From contig NC_067118.1 in the NCBI RefSeq assembly GCF_021347895.1, positions 37,933,755 to 37,997,754 on the forward strand: 64,000 bases of DNA. Direction: 5' to 3'. The notes under the pieces were generated by a model. The model searched no databases and was not told the origin of the DNA. It saw only the letters and a program-made list of their open reading frames with translations. The translations under genes were made by a program, and so were the position numbers. This DNA comes from Acanthochromis polyacanthus (lineage: Eukaryota; Chordata; Actinopteri; Pomacentridae). This document shows, one piece after another, positions 48,237 to 60,200 of this stretch. The stretch's first letter is position 1; every line of letters begins with the position of its first letter.

Positions 48237-51200
48237 CTGTACCAAGGTATGGGACAAAGAAAGTAATGAATCACCCGTTTCAAAGATGGATCACATACAG
48301 CACCATTTACCGTACTTTCCGGACTATAAGCCGCTACTTTTTTTTCTCACGCTTTGAACCCTGCGGCTCAGACAACAATGCAGCCAATGTATAGATTTTT
48401 ACGGGCGAGCTTCATGCCGTCAATACGTTTAGCCTCGCCACATCACAATGAAATTACTGAACAGGTCACAGTGGACCAATGAAACTGTTCGAATTAAATC
48501 AAACGCTCCAATACTAAGTTCTTCAGATCAGTCATTTTGCCCTTCATGCAGTCACCCTCATCATGGAAAACACACGAAGAAATGCATATGATGCAGCTTT
48601 TATGTTTTCATTTCATTTATTCCTTATTCATTTGTAAAATAAACAAATGTTTTATGTAAATACAAACAGTCTCCAAACAAGAATGAAGAGCAGAAAGAAG
48701 ACAAGTCTTATTTTGTCTGTCCCTTTATCCCCAGAAATCAATTACAAAAAGCGAACTTAAAAACAGCAAAAAAAAAAAAAAAAAAATATATATATAATCC
48801 ATGGTGAGATGTTGGAGTCAGCAGCGTGAACTGACTCGATGCGTTTTACTGCCGTGTTACAGGCACTGTTTGGAAAAAAGCATTTATTTAAAAAATCTCT
48901 GTAAATACTTCATGTTCCAACGTGGAAACCTGCAGCTCATAGTCAGGTGCAGCTTAGATATGTACAAAACTTTTTTTCTTTTTAAATTTAGTGGGTGGGG
49001 CTTATATTCAGGCGCTCAACAGTCCGGAAATTATGGTATTTTCAAACCCTCAGATCTCATAACCTGAACGCTCATCGGGGTAGGAGTGAAAATTCTGAAC
49101 TTGTGGTGGGAAAGAGCAGGAAGAGGAAATAAAAAGACAGAAACAACAGTGGAGAGTGAGAGGTGAAGGAGAGAACCAAAGCCAGTCATTTCACTACCTC
49201 ACTCCCCTCTATGCGCAAAAGATCTCATCATCAGGAAGACATCTGGACTCACAAGTTGGCAGGTAAAGAACCAGACTCTCACCTGTGCAGTGGCGGGAAC
49301 AGTGGCTGCTGTAGGGGTCGGCGTGCCCGGTGTCGCTGGTGTGGAGGCGGCAGAGGGCTGAGGCCTGGAGCTAGGCACAGGCTGTGTGGCGGGTGAGGGG
49401 TTGACGGTAGTTTGAACGGGTGTGCGTGGAGCTGGTTTTGGAGCTGGAGGTTCTGGCCGCTCCACTCTCTTCTCCTGACGAGTTACACTGTCCAGAGAAC
49501 ATGTCAAGTTAACATCTTAAGTCTAATACAATTGTCCAAGTCCAAAAGACAATATTTTGAATCAAAATTAGTATTTTTTTAGGACAGTCATACCCAGGGG
49601 CCAAAGGTCCAAGTGGTTGAGTAGTAGATTTTGCTGTTGCCAGGGCAGGACTTGAGACAACCACAGCTTCCTCTGTGACGGAGGCTTGGCCTGCACCTGG
49701 ACTCACAGTGGCTTCTTTATTGGCTTGTTCAGTCTATAAAAAGCAAGGGGGTACGCACATTACACCTCTGAAGTCACCATCTGAACAGTCCTGTCAGTGC
49801 CAAGAGATTTATGAAGCCAGTTTCTTACCTTGTCTCTGTACAAGCCGCGTACGACGTCGGACATTCGGTTTTCTAGCACTGGCTCTCCCTGTGTACTGAC
49901 CACGCAGCCAGGAAGTGGGGGGAAATTGGTGGCAGCCAAGTCAAACTTGGGTGGAGAAACTTTGACCTCTGCTAAGGGTACAGGCCTCTGAGAGCGGAAA
50001 TTGAAAGGGAGCCAACAAACAGAACAGTCACCGCATGATTCAAGCTTTAAATACAACATACCAGTTTAACCACAATGAGAAATCGCCATTTACCGCAATC
50101 CGTTCGTCTTCTCGCCTCCTCCGTGTTCCTCTGTAGGTCGCGCGTCTGAAACACACATAAATGATTCATCAACAGGGATTCAAAATCAGTCATGTGTCAG
50201 TGTGTTTACATGCACTTTAGCAGGCTGGTTACTGTAAATCTGTGGTTGAACGCAGGAGATAAACCCAATATCTCCTCTGCCCCCAATATGTTTGACAAGC
50301 GCTCATTGATTTGACTGGACAGTGACAGAAAATGCTGCTTCGTGACTCGTTTTTTTTGCTGTGTGTCAGTGTTGGAACAGACTGGCAGTGGCAGGAAGGC
50401 TCCTCTTCACAGCGGAAAGAATCTAATGCCAAGAAAACTTCAGCTGAGGAAAGAACTTTTACAGACTTCAACATGCCTGGCAGTTTTACTTGGAATTCCA
50501 CAGGACTTTAATTTTAATATCCTCAAACTTCCTTAATTTATCACGGAAACAACAGCCAAACATATACCGTTTGCACTAACCAGATTCTGTAAAAACACAA
50601 AAATTCTGTTGCTTAATGCAACAGAGAAGACATGACTGACTCTGCTGTGACATGACAAAAATTCTGTGACTTTTCGGTTGAACTGGGCTGGCTGTGTTTA
50701 CACAGATAAGAGACTTAAAAAAAAAGGTATGTAGATAATAAATGAGCATGAAAAGCCACCATTTTAACTCGTACTGGTGCAAACAGGTGCACTGTTTGTA
50801 CATGCTGATTAATCATATTTGACATTTTTGTGAAGGAAATGATAAAAAAAAAACTTTCGAAATGATTTCAAGGCATTATCAATTGCTTACGCCTAAAGGA
50901 GATTTTTGAGTCCTCTCTCTTTAGACTCCTCTAAAATGAGTAAAAATGTGTCAGGAGCAAAACACACAGAAACTCCTTGTGGTACAGAGGGATTTGTAGT
51001 CTTTTTTCCATGCACGAATGTAGAAAAAACATTTACAAGTGCAGTTGCATGCAGAGAATTTTAGTATTCTATGGAAAACCCTGAATGAATGAGGTGCATG
51101 AAGCCGTTACAGTCTGGTAAAAAAAGAAAAAACAGACAGCAGCTGCAACAAACGGGTAAAACAGGTTTACCTTCCACGTCCGGCCATGCCGCCGTCATCG

Positions 51201-54200
51201 CTGGGGTCCAAGGAGGAGGACGAGGAGGAGAGATGTGAGAATGCCGAGCTCAGGTCAGTGGTTGTCTGGATTAGGTTAGTGGTGGCGACGGCAGCGACGG
51301 GAGGCTGAGGGCTGCGCAGTCCGGTCAGACTCTCCAACGGCACAGGTGTTATGGACGTAGGGGTCACCTCGCTTGTCCTCACCTGGGGCTTCACGTGGTT
51401 TCTATTGCAGTCAGGGAAAAATGAAAGTTAAGGTCAGTGTTCAGTTAAAACGCTGTCAAGACATACTGGCAACCAGTGCTTCCTACTGAACTCGGGAATA
51501 CATTTAATGAGGTGTTCCACTGACCGTACTGTTGGGTTTTACATGAAAATCTACTCACTAGTATTTCACATAATCTTAGACTGAAAAATATTATAGAGAC
51601 TAGAATTCTGAACACAATGAACTCTCAGTGGACATGTCATCTATATATTTAAAGTTTTGTAATTGTAGGTTGTATGTTTAATTACATTGTGTCTCAACTG
51701 TCCCAATACTAGTTGAAAATATACAACAATGTCTAAAAGCCTTTAATATTTTAATACAGGAGGTCCTTGACTCGTTCCTACTGATCTACATGAGCCAATT
51801 TTTGTCATTAATGTACGAAAATGTAAACAAAGCCGTTGCGAGCATCAAGACATCAATCAGTTCTTTGGAAAAGTAACGAATACCAACGACTTACATGTAA
51901 GTCATTTCACAAGAAGATAACAGAACATTGTAATGGACTGATGATGTTTCAATGTTTATTGTTCACTTGGAAATTTACCTAATGTCAGTGAACGTGCCAT
52001 GTTTAGTTAGCTCACCTATGATTGGCTGAGAGTCAGCAGTAGAGCAAGCTGGGAACGGTGGCTAATTCTAGGGCAAGTTACTGGGTTTTTGTAGGTATTT
52101 TTGACTTGGCGACGGCCCACAGTATCCTGTGTGAAAACTCAATAAACGGCCAGAAAATGAGATAAAGTTTCACTAGTTCATCACAGAGGGTTGCTACAAT
52201 ATGTTGACCTGTTTTTACAACTTCAGTGATGTTCATCTGTGCTTCGCCCTGTTCCAAGTGTTTTATTATATCTAATTTCCCTTCCAGGGAGATGGCTTTC
52301 TTTTCTTCGAAGCCATGAGAACCGTCTGACTCATGCTTGGGAGCCATAATGAAGGGCAAGAAGTTAGCGAATATAGCACAATCCAAGGTGGCGTAAAACC
52401 AGAGAATGTAAACATGCACGATGACGTATTCGTCTGCTCTACTCATCAACTAGTTCCACGTGACGACAAAACACCGTAGGTCGATGACGTCATATACCGA
52501 GGACCCCCTGTACATGGGAAATGTTCGGCAGCCACTACAGCAACAACAATTAAATGGCTCGAACACATTGAAGCACTGCATGATCCTGTAGATGGAGCAT
52601 GCCTTTGGACATCACATACAGTAAACTGTACTAGCAAGTGGCAATAAGCCTATATACAAAATTGCAGTGAATATTTTCAAATCGCAGCAGCTGAGATAAC
52701 TAAATGAGTTCAAAGGAAACACTGGTGGCACCACCCAAAACTTGACAGTCTGCTGATGGACTAGGACAGCATGCTGTGTCTTTGTAGTAAATGTAGACAT
52801 GCAGGTGAATTTCAGACTACATATGTGCTCATGATTGGTTGAAGCAGCGCAGACTTTGATGTCAGCGACCAATCATAAACTCACTGAACAGAGCTGACAA
52901 CACCCCAGCAAGAGCCAGCCAAGGCTAATAATACGAAACTTTTCGATATTGTTTGTCAACATGATTGAGCAGTCTTTGACCCTCAGATCTCATAATCTGA
53001 ACGCTCATTGGGACGGGAGTGAAGTGCCTGACTTTGAAAAGAAAGGACAGAGAGAGAGAAAAAAAGAAGAGACCAAAAAGAGAGAACCAAAGCCAGATAA
53101 TCCACCCCCTGGTTTCCCTCTATGCGCATCATGATCTCATCATCAGGTCTGACTTATTTCTTTGTGAGGCTTCTTTCTCACTGGATAAACAATCTTGAAA
53201 AGTTGTCATCCCTTTGCAGAAGATTTAAAGCGTACAGATTAAAGCTAGACAGCAGGGATGACCTAGACTCAACTCCTGTCAGCACGTCTTTGTTACAGCA
53301 TAGAACACCACATGGCTTATGATAATACAGTACACTGATGAAAGCAGCAGTATAAAAAAAACAAAAAGAGAACAAACCAAATGGATGGTTAGTTGTGATG
53401 GAGAGAAGCTGTTACATGTAATAATGTAAATGCAAAGAAGATGTTTTTGGGAGCTCAAGTGGCCACAACTGGAAACAGCACTTGCTCAGAAACAGATAGC
53501 AGCTGACATTTATCAAATGACATGACAAATCCCAGATGTTTATTAACTGGCAACAAACATTTATCACACTGATGAAAAGGATTACAGCCATAAAAATCTG
53601 ACTGGCAGAAGGGCACGGGCTGCGGTATGGATTTAGTTATTGGGCTGCTGCAGTATGGGAAGAGATGAGGGTAGCGATGAGGCTTAGTGTGCGGTATAAC
53701 AGTGGTACCTGAAGGCATTTATTACATTCTTTCTTGAATAGAGGGGACACTGTGGGGACAGTAAGAAGACAGGGAGTGAAGAGAAGTTCCCTGTTGGGGG
53801 TTAAATTATCTGTACACAGAACTCTATCGCAGATGATCCAATGTTTACCGTTTAAATTCATGCAAACAATAACACAAAACATTCCAATTAGACTCAAATT
53901 TAGCTCAAAACTGAATATAAAAAAAGTAAAAATAAAATTCCTTACCGGTTTCTGTTGAAAGGGCGAGTGATATTGAGAGAAGTGGAGCCAGTTTTGTAGT
54001 GTCCAGCAGAGCCAAATCCATTCACAAAGCTACTGTTGGGAAACGGTGCCTGCTCAAAGAAAAAAGGCAGCATTTACTAATCCGATTTCATGTGGCAATT
54101 CCTGCAGTTCTTTAGTCTGTGGGGAAATAAATGCACAATTTCACTTTCTCTGTCTGAATGTGGAACTGCCTCAGAAACTTGTTAAGCAAAACATCGTATG

Positions 54201-57200
54201 CTCATGTCACTGACAAAGTCTCATTTGAATTCGCTCTTCAGACATAACAGCAAATAACATGGCAACGGCCAACAAGGGATTCTGGAGCTGCTGGGACACA
54301 AGATGTGGCTGTCAAGGTTAATTTCCTGCTTTATTTTTATGTGTCGAATGCTGATGCCAACTGATAACTGGATATCTGCTGGGTTTTGATAACCATTTAT
54401 TAGTCATATCAGTCAAAACTTATTATAATTAGTACGATAAAAAAAATATCAGTCGGTACTTAATATTTTATCACATTATTGTCATACAAAATCAATTTCT
54501 AATGATTAAAGCTATGAAATTTGTGCGTAGGAATTGGTGTCACGTACATATTTAACTGCTACTATTACCAATTTAACGGTATTATTATGCTAATTTTGTT
54601 CCTTTTTAAGAGGAAAATTTAAACAAAAGTAAGAACAGAATTATTATTTTACGCATTTTATCTCATTCTTCACTTTTAAAAATGTTTTCCTTTGACAGTT
54701 TTCTCCACTGTGCAGTATTAATAGTTTTACTTTAAAAAGTAGAGTACGTCTTCAACAACACTTCTTTAAAATATTTAGTTAGAGAAAGAATGAAAATAAA
54801 ACAAGATGGGGTTTGCAGGTGAATCACTAAATCCCTCCCGCTCTAAAGACTCTGACGCTGTTAATTTCAGAACATTCAGATTGAATGTATCAATCAAGAT
54901 CAAACAATCAGCTGGCTAATGGTTACTGTTAATCATTAACCCATGTTTGATTAATTTAACTCCATATGAGGGCTCTAAGCTGCGAGCGTACAAAACACAC
55001 TGGAGGTAACTAGAGGTGAACCACGAGCTAAGCCGTCAAACATTCCAGATGCAAATTAAAAACAGCTGGTGTAGCTATTATAAATAAGAAAATGTACTTT
55101 CCTATTCCTTTCTAATAACACTGGACTGATAATATTGGAGCTTATTATCAAGCATTTAATAATTTAGCCCATTTAATGACGAATATTTCTGTATTTGTGG
55201 AGCTGGAAAAGCTACGGCAAATAAGTAAAATAGCTACTAAACATTGGCTCTTGATCATTACAAAACAATGAGCCTCCAAGTAACACAGCTAGCAGCATAT
55301 GACATATTGTCTGATGGTGCACCACAATCATTACAATCACACTTCTACTGTATCGGTGTATAATGTTTTCTGATTGCCAGGGACACAAACAGGACATGTA
55401 GAAACACTTAATTTTCCAAAACAAGGTGGAGTCTGGAATTCAGCATTTACTAGAATGGCCCAGTGATCAGCCCCTTTAGGCTTTTTGTTTTCTTTGCGGT
55501 GAAGGATCGGCCAGCTGAGCCAATGATGTCAGCTCAAAGTGTGACTAAACGATGACAAATTGTAGTTTCAGGACACAACTCCAGTTTCTATGAGCACGAA
55601 GGGAAAAGAACAATTGAAGGTTTCTTATGTTTTTGTACGTGGTTTACGGTGATACTGGAGAAGACACTGAGCACAGGAAAAAAAAAATGGTGCGCAATGT
55701 CCTCTCCAAGTTAAACCTATAAAGAGTCTGGACCTGCATAGAAATAAATTCTCCTGGTATAGATACTTCTTTTCTCTCTACGGAGCACTTCTAGTGGTAG
55801 GAACACACACAAGTATTGTATTGTGTAGATCAGTTTCAAGCCACTTCATTTGTTTACCAATTTGCAGAGCCACGGCTGTGTTCAAACTCAAGATATTTTT
55901 CAGTATTGACAATTTTTACTCAATCTGACTTCTGATTACAGCTACATACTCCATCTTTAAATTCGAGGCTTTAATAAACGGTGAGCTTTTTCAGAGCAAA
56001 CTGACGTTGAAGCTTTTCCTGTGGCACCGCAGTTTGCATTAGCATAACTTTCTCATAAAAGTGCTCACCAGAGGAGTTTCCAAAATACGGTGTGGGCGAA
56101 GGTGTCCAGGTGGAGGCACGATGCCGTAGACGGGGTATGCTGCTGGGGGTAGACGTGCTGCATGTAGAGCGGAGAGCTGTACTGGGACTGGCTCTGGGAC
56201 TGCTGGGCGTACAGGCTGCTGTCCATGCTACGGTAGCCGTTCTTCGCGAAAACGTGTTGATGGCCTTTATCCTGGCCTGTCGGCACGAAACAAGGAGGAA
56301 GATGTGTAAAATGACATCGAAAAATTTCAACAAAAGGGCCCTTTCCAGAATGACACAGAGATTCTAGTTTAACTCACCATAATGGGTTTCCCTGAATGTT
56401 TTTACTTCCTCTCTCAAGTACTTGTATGCCTAGAGGGCAATAACAGAAAATCACACTGTCAGATATGGTGCCGCATTTCAACTAAAAACTTCAGACACAG
56501 TGAAGAAACGGGAAGTCTGGCCGGCATTACCTGTGAGCATCCGTGTCAGATTGGAATGTGATGTACCAGTTGTTGTTGTGCGCAAACTCGACACTTATCA
56601 CCTTCGGACAGTTGTCATTTTTGAACAACGATTCTACTTCCTGTGAATCAGACAGGAGGAAAGGTCTCAGTTCTGGTAAACATCATTTACAATTTGATAT
56701 TTCCAATGATGTGTAGTTTATTTTGCTAAGTTTACCTCAACAGGTGTAGTTTCTGGGACCTCCCTTAAAATGATAATGCACCGCTTGTGATTTGGACGCA
56801 CTTTCTCCCCTTTCTCGTCCACTTGTACCATAGGAGAGGCTGAGGAGAGACAGAATTCAGAATGTTAAAAAGCAAAGTCATTACAGGAAGGTGTGTCAGC
56901 GTCCACTGTGCTCGACTTTCCCTTACATCTCAACACATCCAGGATGAGATCCATGTCAGTGGTGAGGACCTTTGATGCCCTCCATGCTGGCTATAGTCCA
57001 AATAGGGACAAACTGATCGCTGTCCCATCTGGGACATCAGGTACAAATCCTTTGAGAGGTTTTCCCTGAATCACAAAATGACACAGCAGTTTAGATCGGG
57101 TTTCTCTTTACTTGGGAAACAATGAGTTTGCTTTCTAAATTGTTTATGTAAAAGGTGCTTTGCTTCTTACCTAGAGAAATAAAACTCCAGCTCTTTCTTC

Positions 57201-60200
57201 AGAGACTCTCGTAGATTCTCAGAGGAGATTGGCTCTTCAGTTTTGGATCCCCTGAGATGAAAAACAAATGTCAGCAGTAGGAAAAGAAACAGCATTCTTT
57301 ATACTAACTTCTAAACCCAAAAGCCATCCAGCAAGTTTGAAAGCCAGGCTATGATTATAAAATCTCCAAAAGGCCACCATTTATCACATCAAACTGAAAA
57401 AAAACAGCGGAATTCTTTTGAATTTTCAACTTTGTGAAGGTCCTTGAGCTAAGAATGTTGACGTCCTGGGTATTTCTAGAGCAAAGATATGAAATCTAAG
57501 CTTAAAATTTGAGTTATTTAATCAAAATCCTTTTATTTTACAAGTTCCATTTTAAAAAATTGCTAAAAATATACAGCATGCAGAGACAGGATTTTGTCTT
57601 TATTTAAAATCTGTGACTACTTCCAGCCAGACTTGCGGCATTGAGGTGGCAAGACTTATATAGTGCAGTGAAAAATCAGCCCACAGGAGTAAATAAAAAT
57701 ACCCATAAACACTTGGGATTCAGCGTGTGATAGCTTTGGCCGAACCCCTGCCTTGAATCTCTTAATCTTTAACATTTGACAAAACTCAGTGGCTGCAGGA
57801 GCAGAAAACAAAGTAATGGGCCCATATTTGCTGTGATTTACATTGAGTGAATGAACAGACCTCACAAGGCTAAACCTACATTGGTTGGTCACAATGATTC
57901 ATCATCACCGCTCTGCATTAATATTAGAGGTGTCCGTTTACACGTGATTGGTATGTAAAATCAAAGGATTAATTATTTTATAAACCTCTCGTATATGTAC
58001 CAAATACCCTTTATATAACTTCTGTGATAAATATACAGCAGTGCTGTTGTGTTGGGACACATCAGACTGCACAAGTTTACCACAAAGGAGCCACTAGGTC
58101 CAAGTTTCTACAACAAAATCTTGCACCAATCTCGTAAATGTGGGACCAATTACTACACAGTTATTTAAGGAAATGTTTGGGTGTCTATTCCATAACCTTA
58201 ACCAGGGATGCGTAATGTAATAATAAGACGTGCACGCTAAAATGCCTCAAACCAATAGATGTGATATTTTTTGATGCTTTTAATTCAGTTACAGAAGTGT
58301 TTTTTTCTGTACAACTTCATAAATGCTGCATCATGGTGTCAGTTGCTCTCAGTTCAGTGACTGGTCGGCTGCACTCGTTGCTTACACTTTAGAAAATGGA
58401 AGCTGCAGACTGTTAGTCAGTTCAGTCTAAAGTTCCAGGGGACCGAGGCTTGACAATATGGAGTACTTCACATTATCATAAACTAAAGGTGGTTTTTACA
58501 TGTGCAAAGTAGCGTAAGAGAAGCACACAGGCGCTATGACCGGCAAACCACTGTAATTGTTGTCTGTTGATCATTAGGGAGAGCTTTATGTGTCTTCACT
58601 TCTTGTAGCTGCAAATACATAATACACTAAAGCTCAAAGCTCTAAATAAATGAACTTAAACAACATAGCAATTGATTTTTTGGAGGAAACTGATCACTAA
58701 GCTTAAATCAGAAAATATGTAACAAATTAAGTAAATTAAAAAAGCAACAAGTCAAAACACAGAGCATGTGGTGAATGTGGTGAATTGACTAAAAATGTCT
58801 GTATAGGTTAGGTGTGGCCGAGCCCAGATCTGACTTGGAGAACAAACAAAGGTAGCTTAACCATGTGGCATGAAGCTGATGCGCTTATATGAACTACAGA
58901 CTGGCCAGTGTGAACATCCTGTAATGGATAGCCTATTTCTGAGGCAAAACTCACAGGACGCTATTGTATCTCAGCTGTGGAGACTGGTTACGGTATTAGA
59001 CCACACAGTTTGTTACCTGGCTGCATGTGATGCGTTACATCTGATCCAAACATGACTCATTGTCTCTTATCAAATGTGATGAAAACAGAATAATCTTAAA
59101 CGGTTGGTGTGCGGAGATGGCTGGATGTGACTGACCTGAGGTCCCTGTCGTGGACTCAGCGGGGGAAAAGCCCAGCTCTGGAGGGTCCATTCCATTTACT
59201 GCTATCTCAGCTGTTGCTGTGGAGCTGCTGTCATCCAGGGCCGGGAATCCCACAGTGTACTGCTTGCACCCAGCAGACGAAGGCTCAGAATAACCTGTGA
59301 ACAAGGTGAAGAGCTTGACTGAGAAACAACAGCAAATAGCCTCTTTCAAAGGTCCTCATGTCTCACATGGTTTTGCTTAAGACTTTGTGTACAGCGATAA
59401 AAATTAGACGTCAACAGGAGTTATGCAAAAAGTGTAAAAAAGGAGAGAAAAAAATAGAAGTGAAACCTGTTAGGAAATGCTTACTTACTAAAAGTGCTAA
59501 AAGTAGTGTTGGCTCAGAAAAGGTTAACATTTCTATTAGTTTTAATACTTTAAGTGCTATCAATTGTCATAAAAGCAGTCATTAGCTTTCTGATGGACAT
59601 TCTATTTATCTATTCAAAGTGTATCTCACCCTCACTGATGTCCGAGGGAGGCCAATGAGGGCCGCTGGTAACCGCCTCGCTGGGGCCACGGGCATCTCCT
59701 GCCACACCTTGGCATTTGGGTTCAAACCAGCACCCTTAGAGGTGACCTTCAAAACACAAACAGCAGGGTCAAACCAGTTCACTTCATATCGGCATTAAGA
59801 ACAAAATGAAGTTTGTATTGTCGCCGAGTCGAGATATTTCAAACACACACATTAAGGGTTGAATGTTGACAACATCTCGAGTGTTAAGATGTCAGTTACC
59901 TAAACGAGGCTGCTGCAATTTGACAGGTTATTAATATTTGAATAGGTCTGAATGTGCTGCATCTACAGCTGAGAGCTTCATAATGCTGAGTATCGTGTAT
60001 TTAATCTTGGTGGTGGTTCATCAAAGATTTGCCAGCTCATCTGTGCTTGGCATTTTACTTATTCCCCTTTGTGTCATACACCATCAAATAGAAAATATAA
60101 GAAAGTCAAATGATATGGAGAATAAACAAATGTGTAACTGTGTAATTCAACAGTCTGATACAAACAGCAGAGTGACCTCAAACAAATGTTGACTGTTTTT

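Noticed and set aside
56069..59746. larp4 as a decayed pseudogene
   Set aside because: Apart from one-base indels there is no loss: splice sites, phases and conserved residues all survive, and exons 1, 3, 6 and 10-16 are clean. Sequence error is simpler. Kept as a finding because the alternative is testable.
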